This document shows positions 1 through 10,016 of a DNA stretch of 64,000 nucleotides, one piece after another. The stretch's first letter is position 1; each line of letters begins with the position of its first letter. The DNA lies in contig AAUX01000001.1 of assembly GCA_000168995.1 (NCBI GenBank), positions 248,001 through 312,000 on the forward strand, given 5' to 3'. This stretch comes from Methylophilales bacterium HTCC2181. Lineage in GTDB: Bacteria; Pseudomonadota; Gammaproteobacteria; Burkholderiales; Methylophilaceae. Below the pieces are notes generated by a model, which saw nothing but the letters and a program-made list of their open reading frames with translations, did not search any database and was not told where the DNA came from. Position numbers and translations under genes: made by a program.

Positions 1-1731
<1,731 letters not shown>

Positions 1732-1752
1732 TGATTAACTGACTTTCTCATT

Positions 1753-2550
1753 ATGGACTTGTATTTATTATGGGCTGCATTCGTTCTAGGTGTTATTGAA
1801 GGCGTAACAGAGTTTTTACCTGTTAGCTCCACAGGACACCTTATTATTGCAGCCGATGTACTAAAGTTTTCTAATGGTTCCAGTGATGTGTTTGAGATTT
1901 TTATTCAGCTTGGAGCAATTATGGCGGTGATTACCGAGTACAGGAGAAAGTTAATCAATACTGTATCTAATATCCCACACGATCCTGCTGCGCAAAAATT
2001 TGCGGCATCTATCGCTATTGCATTTATTCCAGCAGCTATTTTAGGTTTCTTTTTCCACTCGACAATTAAGTTTTATTTATTCAACCCTGTGTCTGTAGCT
2101 GTTGCTCTTATTGTTGGTGGGTTAGCGATGATTTTGATTGAAAAGCTTATGCCACCTAGACAGATTGGAAGTCAACCTGACGTAAACTTTAAGCAAGCAC
2201 TTCTAATTGGCATGGCTCAATGTCTTTCTTTGGTTCCTGGGGTCTCTAGAGCTGCATCAACTATTATGGGTGGAGTTTTATGTGGTCTAGATCGAAAATC
2301 TGCCACGGAATTTTCTTTTTTTCTAGCTATCCCCATCATCATCGCTGCGAGCTTTTACGATCTCTTCAAAAATTTTGATTTACTTAATAAGGATGATTTT
2401 TTAATCCTCTTTTTTGGTTCTGTTACCGCATATATTAGCGCCTTATTAATTATTAAAATTTTTATTCGGTATGTTGCCCATAACAATTTTATTGGTTTTG
2501 GGTGGTATAGAATTATGATTGGGATAATTACGCTTTTCTATTTTTATTAG
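1753..2550 (+). CDS. uppP: Undecaprenyl-diphosphatase UppP (BacA family)
   Basis: Integral inner-membrane phosphatase that recycles undecaprenyl pyrophosphate to the monophosphate carrier used for peptidoglycan and O-antigen. It has 265 residues, the normal family length. The first family motif EGVTEFLPVSSTGH is at about residues 16-29, and the second, PGVSRAAST, is near residue 160. Both supply catalytic Glu, Ser and Arg residues. The rest is multiple hydrophobic helices ending in a short aromatic tail. It sits between thiC and an ExoD-like gene with only 6 bases to the latter, so the two probably share a transcript. Confidence 0.97.
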   Translation: MDLYLLWAAFVLGVIEGVTEFLPVSSTGHLIIAADVLKFSNGSSDVFEIFIQLGAIMAVITEYRRKLINTVSNIPHDPAAQKFAASIAIAFIPAAILGFFFHSTIKFYLFNPVSVAVALIVGGLAMILIEKLMPPRQIGSQPDVNFKQALLIGMAQCLSLVPGVSRAASTIMGGVLCGLDRKSATEFSFFLAIPIIIAASFYDLFKNFDLLNKDDFLILFFGSVTAYISALLIIKIFIRYVAHNNFIGFGWYRIMIGIITLFYFY

Positions 2551-2556
2551 TAGCCT

Positions 2557-3183
2557 ATGAGTCATTTTAATAGCTTCGCTAATTCACTTGAAGAAATAGT
2601 AGAAGCTTCAAAAAAACAACCAATTCCTATTAAAGCAATTTTAGAAAAATTAGACAGATCAGGATTTTCACTGATCACCCTTGCTCTTGTATTACCTTTT
2701 ATGCAGCCATTTCCAGTCGGACCTATTAGTGTGTTGGGGGGCATGACTTTCATTCTAGTGGGCTGGCAGATGTGGAAGGGACAATCACAACCAACCCTGC
2801 CTAACAAAATATTGAATATAGAGTTGAGCTTTAAAATATGGAACACAATTACTAAAGCTTTTTTTACTATTATTAAATGGTCCAATAAAATTTCACGCTC
2901 AAGACTATCCGTCTTTTCCCCAAGTCAAAAAAAGGTGGGAAGTATCTTGGTTGTAGGGGGCATATTAATGGCCATACCCTTTGGCATACTTCCTTTTAAT
3001 AATTTTTTTCCTGGGCTTGCGATACTTTTTGCTACATTAGCTCAATTCGAAAAAGACGGATTGTTTATTTTAATAGCGTGGTTTTGGTTAATATTTTCAA
3101 TGTTGTATTTCAGCACTTTTTTTATTGGTATTTATTGGCTAGGATTTCAAGGGACACAAAGCATTATGAGCTGGGTGCTTTAA
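2557..3183 (+). CDS. ExoD family membrane protein
   Basis: A 208-residue membrane protein that looks like the ExoD family (exopolysaccharide synthesis ExoD). Its biochemical role is unknown; the name comes from a rhizobial mutant with altered exopolysaccharide. The family-like segment 'LEKLDRSGFSLITLALVLPFMQ' lies at about residues 30-50 and is followed by 'PFPVGPISVLGG'. Four or so hydrophobic helices follow, with two at the C-terminus from about residue 130. It starts 6 bases after uppP and stops 5 bases before the mutY start used here. The family call is fairly secure; function is not. Confidence 0.8.
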   Translation: MSHFNSFANSLEEIVEASKKQPIPIKAILEKLDRSGFSLITLALVLPFMQPFPVGPISVLGGMTFILVGWQMWKGQSQPTLPNKILNIELSFKIWNTITKAFFTIIKWSNKISRSRLSVFSPSQKKVGSILVVGGILMAIPFGILPFNNFFPGLAILFATLAQFEKDGLFILIAWFWLIFSMLYFSTFFIGIYWLGFQGTQSIMSWVL

Positions 3184-3188
3184 TAGGA

Positions 3189-4220
3189 ATGCAATATATA
3201 GCTGAGAAGGTTATCACATGGCATAAGTCTAGTGGAAGACACGATTTGCCATGGCAGAAAATAAATGATCCTTATCTAATTTGGATATCAGAAATTATGC
3301 TGCAGCAAACTCAAGTAAGTTCTGTTATCCCCTATTATCAGAGATTTATCAAAACCTTTCCTACTGTCGAAAAACTTGCCTTTGCTGATCACGATGTGGT
3401 CATGAAGCATTGGAGTGGGCTGGGTTATTATCGAAGAGCTAAATTTATTATGCAAACTGCAAAAATTATTGTGCAGCAATACCAGTCGAAGTTTCCCGAC
3501 TCTGTTGAGAAGTTGCTTAGTTTACCGGGTATTGGTAAGTCAACAGCAGGAGCTATATGCGCATTTGCATTTGGAGGCATTGAGCCTATTATGGATGCAA
3601 ATGTCAAACGGGTATTTTGTCGCTTTTATGGAATTATGGAGTGGCCCGGGAAGGCTCAAACACAGAAGTATTTATGGAGCTTAGCTGAACAAAATTTACC
3701 CTCCAACAATATACAAATATACACGCAAGCATTAATGGATTTGGGTGCTACACTATGTAAAGGCTCTCAGCCTGTGTGTTCACAATGTCCTTTACAGTTG
3801 AAATGTGTGAGCTTTAAATCAAACCTATGCCATGTAATACCGGCAAAAAAACCTAAAAAAACTCTCATAACTAAACAAGTTAATGTGCTTATTGTAGAAG
3901 CCAATAACCAAATTTTATTTCAGAAAAGAAGTGATTCATCTGTGTGGGAAGGGCTATGGTCCACACCAGAAATTCAAGATTTTTCCTATACAAAAAAATG
4001 GATTAAAGACGTATTGGGACTGACAAAATTTAATGTTGTTAAGCAAGGGGCCCATCTTGCTATCTTTAGCCACTATAAATTACAGCTAAATTATAATCAT
4101 ATTTTATTAACCGAAACATTCAGTCATCAACAATTGAAAGATTTTTTATGGATTGATAGGCCGAAGATTGGAGGAGAAGGAATTCCCACCCCTATAAAAA
4201 AATTACTCCAAAATATTTAA
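3189..4220 (+). CDS. mutY: Adenine DNA glycosylase MutY
   Basis: Base-excision repair enzyme that removes adenine mispaired with 8-oxoguanine. The ATG at 3189 gives 343 residues, close to the E. coli length of 350. The open frame extends up to 3078, but that would overlap the ExoD gene by over 100 bases and add a sequence not typical of MutY. Seen: catalytic Glu35 in WISEIMLQQTQ, the helix-hairpin-helix LLSLPGIGKSTAGA, the Asp in PIMDANVKR, and the 4Fe-4S ligands C-x6-C-x2-C-x5-C (CKGSQPVCSQCPLQLKC). The C-terminal third is the NUDIX-like MutT domain that reads 8-oxoG. Its 3' end overlaps the convergent GNAT gene by 18 bases. Confidence 0.96.
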   Translation: MQYIAEKVITWHKSSGRHDLPWQKINDPYLIWISEIMLQQTQVSSVIPYYQRFIKTFPTVEKLAFADHDVVMKHWSGLGYYRRAKFIMQTAKIIVQQYQSKFPDSVEKLLSLPGIGKSTAGAICAFAFGGIEPIMDANVKRVFCRFYGIMEWPGKAQTQKYLWSLAEQNLPSNNIQIYTQALMDLGATLCKGSQPVCSQCPLQLKCVSFKSNLCHVIPAKKPKKTLITKQVNVLIVEANNQILFQKRSDSSVWEGLWSTPEIQDFSYTKKWIKDVLGLTKFNVVKQGAHLAIFSHYKLQLNYNHILLTETFSHQQLKDFLWIDRPKIGGEGIPTPIKKLLQNI

Positions 4221-4679
4221 AACCATTTGATGGTGATTGATTCCGGCTTCCATGTAAGAGTCTCCAGCAAGCACAAACCCTTGTTTTTTATAGAATGGGA
4301 TAGCTGCCACCTGAGCAGATATAATGATCATGAGAGTTTTTCTCCCCCGTATATGCTTGACGATACTCTCTATTAACAAAGATCCAAACCCCTGCTTTCT
4401 GTATTTTTTAAGTATCGCCATTCTTTCTAATTTTATATAATTTTCCTTATAAAAGAATCTTGCACAACCAATGTCAAGATTATTGTTTCTTAAAAGGACA
4501 TGCGTCGATAGGTTGTCAACATTGTCCCATTCTAAGGACGAGTCAATTTTTTGTTCAAGAATAAAAACTGTTTCACGAATTGGACGACAAGCTTTTTGAG
4601 CTTTTCTCCAATTACTGAATATCACTTTTGGATTATTTATAATCATTGGGGGGTTGCGAGCATTTTTATTTAAAGGCAT
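4203..4679 (-). CDS. GNAT family N-acetyltransferase
   Basis: A single-domain acetyltransferase of 158 residues that should move an acetyl group from acetyl-CoA to an unidentified amine. The acetyl-CoA loop is visible as RMAILKKYRKQGFGSLLIESI (Q/R-x-x-G-x-G/A), followed by the strand-and-helix with PFYKKQGF near the C-terminus. The N-terminal text IRETVFILEQKI with a following acidic stretch resembles the ElaA/YjcF-like subgroup. The start is uncertain: neither the ATG at 4679 nor the one at 4646 has a clear ribosome-binding site. The gene is convergent with mutY (18-base overlap) and divergent from the DoxX gene. Confidence 0.85.
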   Translation of the reverse strand: MPLNKNARNPPMIINNPKVIFSNWRKAQKACRPIRETVFILEQKIDSSLEWDNVDNLSTHVLLRNNNLDIGCARFFYKENYIKLERMAILKKYRKQGFGSLLIESIVKHIRGRKTLMIIISAQVAAIPFYKKQGFVLAGDSYMEAGINHHQMVLNILE

Positions 4680-4715
4680 TATGCAGTTAAATATTATTTT
4701 AAGGAAACATAGGTA

Positions 4716-5126
4716 ATGAAAATTTTTTTTAGTCTAATCGCACGCGTTTTTTTAGCTTCAATTTTTTTGGTTGGCGTACTTCTTTTATTAAATAATCTTT
4801 TAAGCACTCCTAATGGTTATGGTATCTATCAGGATATGCTGGGTGCTCGTGGTGTTCCAGGCATATTTGCTCCAATTAGCATTGCGGTACAGTTAATTGC
4901 AGGAACTACATTAATACTAGGCTATAAAACCCAAACTTCTGCTTATGTACTCTCTGTATATGCATCAATATGGGCATTAATCTACTTAGTAAACAGCTTG
5001 GCAGGTCAACCATTAATTTTACAAGTACTTCAGTATTTGGCTATATCTGGCGGACTTCTTCATTTAGCTATAAACCCAATGACAGGTTATAGTCTTGATA
5101 ATCTTTGCAATAAGAAAAAGAAATAA
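4716..5126 (+). CDS. DoxX family membrane protein
   Basis: A 136-residue membrane protein with four hydrophobic helices (about residues 5-25, 48-68, 73-93 and 100-118) and a lysine-rich tail. The arrangement RVFLASIFLVGV then a GVPG loop then a helix with 'AGTTLILGYKT' matches the DoxX/SURF4-like family, whose members are often tied to quinone or thiosulfate redox but mostly lack a defined role. AAGGA lies about 10 bases before the ATG. It converges on the metallo-hydrolase gene with 16 bases between the stops. Confidence 0.8.
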   Translation: MKIFFSLIARVFLASIFLVGVLLLLNNLLSTPNGYGIYQDMLGARGVPGIFAPISIAVQLIAGTTLILGYKTQTSAYVLSVYASIWALIYLVNSLAGQPLILQVLQYLAISGGLLHLAINPMTGYSLDNLCNKKKK

Positions 5127-5142
5127 ATCTTGTTGGTATGGT

Positions 5143-6066
5143 TTATTCCCACTCCATCATGGGATAGACCATATTGATATTACGAGCATTCTGAACATCA
5201 AATAATTCCCATTTTTTTGATTCAGATAGCCCTAACGTTTTGATGGACTCCTGCAGACCTAGCCCTGATTCAATAGCCTCTTTAATTTCATCACGCAATA
5301 TTTCTAAATATTTTTGTACATTTTTAATTGCAAGCATACTATCTTTGGTTGGTTTTCCATGGCCAGGAACTATCATTTTGTGGTTTCTTTTTTTCAGCTT
5401 TTCTAGGGCGTTAATAAACCCTTGAATATTTCCATCAATTACTGGGACTCTCTCTATAAAAACTAAATCACCCGTCCATAACGTATCGGTTTTAATATCA
5501 TGAACTGTAAGATCGGTATTGGTATGTGCAACTGGATAAGCCTCCAGCTTTAAAACACGATCACCCAAATCAATTTCTTGAATTCGATTAGGTTCAACTA
5601 GCATGGTAGGTGGAACTTGAATTGAATCTTCTGGTGGAATTTCTAGGTACTTTAAATTAGTCTGCTCATAAAATTCTTTTCGTAAGCGCATCGCTTTAGG
5701 AAGTTCTTTATGCCCAATAAAGATTGGCTTTGTATCCAGAAAAGCTGCATTGCCATAAATATGGTCTAAGTGAACGTGGGTATTAATAACATAGCGGATA
5801 GGTAGCCCAGTTCTTTTCTTTATCTCATCGAGCATGCTTTTCCCTATGATCTCGCTCCCTCCAGTATCAATAACTGCAACTGCTTCTTTTCCAATGATAA
5901 AGCCTATATTACATATATCTCCTTGATAGCCAACATCAACATCAACATGTGATCCTTGGTGAACAAACATTCCTGGTTGAATTTCTATGAAATTTAAATC
6001 TACAGCAAAAAGACTGAGAGAGTTGTGCGCCATAAACATGAAACATAAAAATTTAATAATTGTCAT
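5143..6066 (-). CDS. Periplasmic metallo-beta-lactamase-fold hydrolase (SoxH-related, quinoprotein relay type)
   Basis: A 307-residue zinc hydrolase of the metallo-beta-lactamase fold. The first ~21 residues are a hydrophobic signal peptide, so it probably works in the periplasm. The zinc motif H-x-H-x-D-H is HVHLDH at residues 97-102; later metal ligands are AHTNTDLTVHD, the Asp in TLWTGDLVF and the His in VPGHGKP. The overall pattern (start FIEIQPGMFVHQG, then 'NIGFIIG...AVIDTGG') resembles the SoxH-related proteins named 'quinoprotein relay system zinc metallohydrolase', found in bacteria with PQQ dehydrogenases. The substrate is unknown. A cytochrome b561 gene starts 85 bases away on the other strand. 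Fold is certain, subfamily likely. Confidence 0.82.
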   Translation of the reverse strand: MTIIKFLCFMFMAHNSLSLFAVDLNFIEIQPGMFVHQGSHVDVDVGYQGDICNIGFIIGKEAVAVIDTGGSEIIGKSMLDEIKKRTGLPIRYVINTHVHLDHIYGNAAFLDTKPIFIGHKELPKAMRLRKEFYEQTNLKYLEIPPEDSIQVPPTMLVEPNRIQEIDLGDRVLKLEAYPVAHTNTDLTVHDIKTDTLWTGDLVFIERVPVIDGNIQGFINALEKLKKRNHKMIVPGHGKPTKDSMLAIKNVQKYLEILRDEIKEAIESGLGLQESIKTLGLSESKKWELFDVQNARNINMVYPMMEWE

Positions 6067-6151
6067 CTTTTAATTTACATCATTAAGTATTAAACTGAAC
6101 TTCATTTTACATGTCTTGTAAAAATTGACTAAATTAAAAGGGCTCTAGCGA

Positions 6152-6763
6152 ATGGTTAAAACAGTAAAGACTTTCTCTCAATATAACAATATTTCAATCT
6201 TTTTGCATTGGCTTATTGCTGTTGGAATTGTATTTATGTTTATTCTGGGCTGGTTTATGGACACCGTCCCAAAAGATGCAGCCAAATCATCAACCTTTGA
6301 TTTATTTAATATGGGCTTATATGTATGGGAGTTATCCAAGGAAGTCTCTCCTCGATCTTTTTATTTTAACCTTCATAAGTCAGTCGGGATAAGTCTTTTT
6401 GCATTAATTATACTTAGAATTTTGTGGCGGCTTACGCATAAGCCCCCTGCACTTTTAGATAGTATGAAGACTTGGGAGAAAAAATTAGCAACTGGAGCTC
6501 ATCACGGATTATATTTCTTGATGGTAGCCACTCCATTAGCTGGAATTATTATGTCAATATCCAGTAAATATGGCATTCATTGGTTTGGTATTAAGCTTGT
6601 TGGAGGCATCGACAATAAAGCTTCAAGAGAGTTATTTTATGAATTCCATGAAATTTTTGGTTTACTTATACTGTTGATTCTCTTCTTTCATATCGCTGGT
6701 GCATTCAAACACGCGCTAGTTGACAAGGATGGGACAATACGACGAATGTGGTTTCACAAATAA
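6152..6763 (+). CDS. Cytochrome b561-type membrane protein
   Basis: A 203-residue inner-membrane cytochrome b of the b561 / prokaryotic four-helix type that passes electrons between quinol and a soluble partner. Haem-ligand histidines are visible in each expected helix: FLHWLIAVG near the N-terminus, NLHKSVGISLF, AHHGLYFLM and the C-terminal FHEIFGLLILLILFFHIAGAFKH. A periplasmic loop of about 50 residues separates helices 1 and 2 and contains no extra cofactor motif. Next to it are a PQQ-relay-like hydrolase (divergent) and a 2Fe-2S ferredoxin 9 bases downstream. The electron donor cannot be read from sequence. Confidence 0.88.
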   Translation: MVKTVKTFSQYNNISIFLHWLIAVGIVFMFILGWFMDTVPKDAAKSSTFDLFNMGLYVWELSKEVSPRSFYFNLHKSVGISLFALIILRILWRLTHKPPALLDSMKTWEKKLATGAHHGLYFLMVATPLAGIIMSISSKYGIHWFGIKLVGGIDNKASRELFYEFHEIFGLLILLILFFHIAGAFKHALVDKDGTIRRMWFHK

Positions 6764-6772
6764 AGAGCCGTT

Positions 6773-7081
6773 GTGAGTCACTTTAAGCACCATATATTTT
6801 TTTGTTTAAATAAAAGGGAGGATGGTGCGCAGTGTTGCATGGATTATGACGCTGAAAATATTTTTTTGTATATGAAAAAAAGAATAAAAGCCATGGGGCT
6901 TAATGGCCATAACATGAATCGAATCAACAGGGCTGGATGTTTAGATAGATGCAAAGATGGTCCTCTTCTTGTAATTTACCCAGAGGCTGTTTGGTATAAA
7001 TACATTGACCACACTGATATTGATGAAATTATTGATCAACATTTAGTAAAAGGTACTATTGTTAAGCGTTTATTGGCTTAA
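6773..7081 (+). CDS. Thioredoxin-like [2Fe-2S] ferredoxin
   Basis: A 102-residue protein of the thioredoxin-like 2Fe-2S ferredoxin family. The cluster cysteines are seen as Cys11, Cys21 or Cys22, then Cys56 and Cys60 in GCLDRC, which is the family spacing C-x(9-12)-C ... C-x3-C. The start is GTG at 6773; no upstream in-frame ATG is available and FKHHIFFCLN is the expected N-terminus. It lies 9 bases after the cytochrome b561 gene, so the two are probably co-transcribed. Its 3' end overlaps the convergent HIT gene by 12 bases. Electron partner unknown. Confidence 0.88.
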   Translation: MSHFKHHIFFCLNKREDGAQCCMDYDAENIFLYMKKRIKAMGLNGHNMNRINRAGCLDRCKDGPLLVIYPEAVWYKYIDHTDIDEIIDQHLVKGTIVKRLLA

Positions 7082-7498
7082 AATATCACGTAGAAGTCTC
7101 ATCAGTTCAACTTCTTCACTTTTTCGCAACTCCATTTTTTCGCTTCTTTTTTTCTCAGACCAAATGCTGTCAGGAAAATAGCTATCGTTGCTATATCTTG
7201 GGATGATATGCCAATGAAGATGTGGAGTAATGTTTCCAAGTGAAGCTAAGTTAATTTTTTCTGGCTGCAGAAATGATCGTATAACGCTTTCAACTTTAAA
7301 CACTATCGACATGCAAAGGTTTTGTTTTAATGTCTCCATATCCGTCATTTCGGTTATGTGTTCTAAGCTTTCAACTCTGCAGTAGCCTGGTAAGTGTTGA
7401 TCATTTATTAGCGTTACCCTAAAATATTTGTTTTCCCAGACCGACGGATATAAAGATGGATTACAAAGACTACAATTTTTGAGTCTATGAGACTTCAA
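7070..7498 (-). CDS. HIT family hydrolase
   Basis: Histidine-triad nucleotide-binding protein of 142 residues, expected to hydrolyse a nucleoside phosphate bond; substrate unknown. The triad H-L-H-W-H-I-I is at residues 93-97, with catalytic His95. An N-terminal CSLC pair (residues 9-12) may bind zinc together with a histidine. The only start that keeps the N-terminal CxxC is TTG at 7498, which lies inside the end of nadA (14-base overlap), so translation is likely coupled to nadA. Confidence 0.87.
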   Translation of the reverse strand: MKSHRLKNCSLCNPSLYPSVWENKYFRVTLINDQHLPGYCRVESLEHITEMTDMETLKQNLCMSIVFKVESVIRSFLQPEKINLASLGNITPHLHWHIIPRYSNDSYFPDSIWSEKKRSEKMELRKSEEVELMRLLRDILSQ

Positions 7499-8582
7499 GC
7501 ATTTTGTCCAACGTTAGTTTGGCAAGCTGCGCTTCTTTGTTAGGCACTTTGATAATATTAACTGGATTACCATTAATAATATTTTCAAGCGTCCAAGCCA
7601 AGTGTTGAGGGTCAATTCGAGCCATTGTAGAACACTCACAAACAACATGGGACATAAACTGTACCAGTTTATTTTCAGGCTTCATCTCATTGGCAAGACG
7701 ATTGACTAAATTGAGTTCAGTACCTACCAGCCATTTAGTTCCATGTTCAGCATTTTTAATTGTATTAAGAATAAAGTCAGTAGAGCCCACAAAGTCTGAA
7801 TTTAGACACACCTCAAAAGGAGATTCTGGGTGGGATATTACAAACCCATCTGGATGTTGCTTTCTAAATGTTTCGATATGCTCAAGCCTGAACATTTGAT
7901 GAACTGCACAGTGCCCTTTCCATAAAAGAACTTTGGCGTTAATTATCTGCTCTTCAGTTAATCCACCTAAAGGTAAATCGGGATCCCATACAGGCATTAA
8001 ATCTAAAGGTATACCCATGCTATGACCTGTCCATCGACCTAAATTTTGATCAGGAAAAAATAAAACTTTTTCTTTCTGAGAGAATGCCCAATTTAATATT
8101 TTAGCTGCATTTGTTGATGTACAAACTATGCCTTCATGCTCACCGCAAAAAGCTTTGAGGTCAGCAGCAGAGTTTATGTAAGTAATGGGGGTAATAGAAT
8201 TATCAAAGTTTAACACTTTATTTAATTCTCTATATGATCTCTCAACTTTGGCAAGATTAGCCATGTCAGCCATTGAGCAGCCGGCTGAAAGATCTGGCAG
8301 GACAGTTATTTGTCCAGGTCGAGATAAAATATTTGCTACTTCAGCCATAAAATGAACGCCAAGATATACAATATACTTAGCATCAAGATTTTCAACATAT
8401 TTGGCAAGCTTAAGCGAATCCCCAGCTAAATCAGCATGTCTATAAACCTCTTCATTTTGATAATGATGACCTAAAATAATAATTTCATTCCCCAACGTTT
8501 TTTTCGCTTTTAGGATTCTTTGTTGGCAGTCTTCATTCTTAAGGCTTTCAAAAGCTTCGAACTTAATTGTTGCTGTATTCAT
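7485..8582 (-). CDS. nadA: Quinolinate synthase NadA
   Basis: Condenses iminoaspartate with dihydroxyacetone phosphate to quinolinate, the NAD precursor; carries a 4Fe-4S cluster. At 365 residues it is full length. Typical segments are ILGHHYQNEEVY near residue 36, GVHFMAEVANILS, VLPDLSAGCSMAD (first cluster cysteine), 'VCTSTNAAKIL' and the C-terminal CECSTMARI, where a later cluster cysteine lies. The ATG overlaps the nudB stop as ATGA, and the HIT gene follows by overlap. No nadB or nadC is in the window. Confidence 0.97.
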   Translation of the reverse strand: MNTATIKFEAFESLKNEDCQQRILKAKKTLGNEIIILGHHYQNEEVYRHADLAGDSLKLAKYVENLDAKYIVYLGVHFMAEVANILSRPGQITVLPDLSAGCSMADMANLAKVERSYRELNKVLNFDNSITPITYINSAADLKAFCGEHEGIVCTSTNAAKILNWAFSQKEKVLFFPDQNLGRWTGHSMGIPLDLMPVWDPDLPLGGLTEEQIINAKVLLWKGHCAVHQMFRLEHIETFRKQHPDGFVISHPESPFEVCLNSDFVGSTDFILNTIKNAEHGTKWLVGTELNLVNRLANEMKPENKLVQFMSHVVCECSTMARIDPQHLAWTLENIINGNPVNIIKVPNKEAQLAKLTLDKMLEVS

Positions 8583-9049
8583 AAATTTATTTTATCGCCT
8601 ATCTGTTTAATTTCATATAATTTTTTTAATGCATCGGCATTTGTATCAGAAAAAACTGTTTTTATTGCTTCACTAACCGACGCCCACTTAAATTCTTTAT
8701 GCTCTCTTGGCTCTATTTTTATTTTTATTTTTTCGGGCACCTCCACACTAAAGACATGCTCAGTATTATGTGTGACTGTTGGAGGGTAACGGTAGCGCCA
8801 ATGGGTAAAGATTTCGTATTGTTGAGAAAAATTCCAATCAATAAGAGAAAATTTCTGATGATCAATCCCAGTTTCTTCAAGCAGCTCTCTTTTTGCAGCA
8901 TCAGCGGGAGATTCCCCTTCTTCGATACTTCCAGTCACAGACTGCCAAAAGTTTGGTTTATCTTGACGGTGTAATAATAATATTTCCATATTTTTAGTGT
9001 GGATAATCACAAGAACAGAGATGGGAATTTTATATTTTTTCTCTATCAA
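8579..9049 (-). CDS. nudB: Dihydroneopterin triphosphate diphosphatase NudB
   Basis: NUDIX hydrolase of 156 residues. The NUDIX box runs over residues 40-62 (G-x5-E-x7-R-E-L-x-E-E-x-G), followed by HTHWRYRYPP-like and EHKEFKWAS segments typical of NudB, which removes pyrophosphate from dihydroneopterin triphosphate in folate synthesis. Start: the open frame begins with TTG at 9049, overlapping the ispH stop as TTGA; the next ATG would remove the first strand, so TTG is preferred. Its end overlaps nadA by 4 bases. A different NUDIX substrate cannot be excluded. Confidence 0.88.
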   Translation of the reverse strand: MIEKKYKIPISVLVIIHTKNMEILLLHRQDKPNFWQSVTGSIEEGESPADAAKRELLEETGIDHQKFSLIDWNFSQQYEIFTHWRYRYPPTVTHNTEHVFSVEVPEKIKIKIEPREHKEFKWASVSEAIKTVFSDTNADALKKLYEIKQIGDKINL

Positions 9050-9990
9050 AATATTGGAAGCTTAAATGTGATGCTTTCTTCTATTCCATCGATCTCAGTA
9101 AGCTCAATTTTATTAAATTGGCTAATGAAATTGATGACTAGCTGAACCTGTGCCTCGGGGGCAGATGCGCCTGCAGTTAAACCTATCCGATTCTTCCCCT
9201 TCAAAATATCGCTATCAAACTCATCTGGATTGTCTATTAAATGTGCTTCAATTCCTTGCTTTTTGGCAATTTCAACAAGCCTGTTGGAATTCGAGCTATT
9301 TGCTGAGCCGACAACTAAAATAATGTCTTGATAAGCAATCATTTTTTTAACTGAGTCTTGACGATTTTGAGTTGCATAACATATGTCAGAGCTTTTTGGA
9401 CCTTGAATATTAGGATATTTATACTTAAGCGCTTCTATAATTTCTTGAGTGTCATCCACTGATAGAGTCGTTTGACTGACATAGCTGACCCTGTTATTTA
9501 CTGGAATTGTTAAATTGCTAACATCTTCTTTATTCTCAATTAAATGTATTGATGCGTCAGGCGAATTTTTTTCAATTTGACCCATAGTTCCCTCTACTTC
9601 TGGATGGCCTGTGTGGCCTATCATAATAATATGATAATTTTCACCATACATTTTGTTAACTTCTCGATGAACTTTAGTCACAAGGGGACAGGTTGCGTCT
9701 ATAGCTATTAGTTTTCTATTTTTTGCATCAGTTTTAACCACTTTTGATACGCCGTGCGCGCTGAAGATTACATGACTCCCTTCTGGAATATCAGCAATAT
9801 TATCAACAAAAATTGCCCCTTTGCTTTTCAGATCGTCTATGACAAATCTATTATGAACTACTTCATGGCGGACATATATTGGCGCACCAAATTTTTTTAA
9901 TGCTTGCTCAACAATAATGATTGCTCTCTCAACTCCAGCACAGAATCCTCTTGGGTTTGCTAGTGCAATATTAATAACTGGATTATTCAT
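9046..9990 (-). CDS. ispH: 4-hydroxy-3-methylbut-2-enyl diphosphate reductase IspH
   Basis: Last enzyme of the MEP isoprenoid pathway, making IPP and DMAPP with a 4Fe-4S cluster. The protein has 314 residues. Cluster cysteines are in NPRGFCAGVERAI (N-terminus), IDATCPLVTKVH and DICYATQNRQ; the catalytic Glu is in GTMGQIE-type text, and HTGHPEVEGT and SSNSNRL are visible. It begins 26 bases downstream of lysA and overlaps nudB by 4, suggesting one transcript from lptM-lysA through to the HIT gene. Confidence 0.98.
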   Translation of the reverse strand: MNNPVINIALANPRGFCAGVERAIIIVEQALKKFGAPIYVRHEVVHNRFVIDDLKSKGAIFVDNIADIPEGSHVIFSAHGVSKVVKTDAKNRKLIAIDATCPLVTKVHREVNKMYGENYHIIMIGHTGHPEVEGTMGQIEKNSPDASIHLIENKEDVSNLTIPVNNRVSYVSQTTLSVDDTQEIIEALKYKYPNIQGPKSSDICYATQNRQDSVKKMIAYQDIILVVGSANSSNSNRLVEIAKKQGIEAHLIDNPDEFDSDILKGKNRIGLTAGASAPEAQVQLVINFISQFNKIELTEIDGIEESITFKLPIF

Positions 9991-10016
9991 ATCTTGATTT
10001 GAATTAGACAGGCTAA

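Noticed and set aside
3078-3188. Upstream extension of the mutY frame to 3078
   Set aside because: It would overlap the ExoD gene by over 100 bases and adds residues not found in MutY; ATG 3189 gives the family N-terminus.
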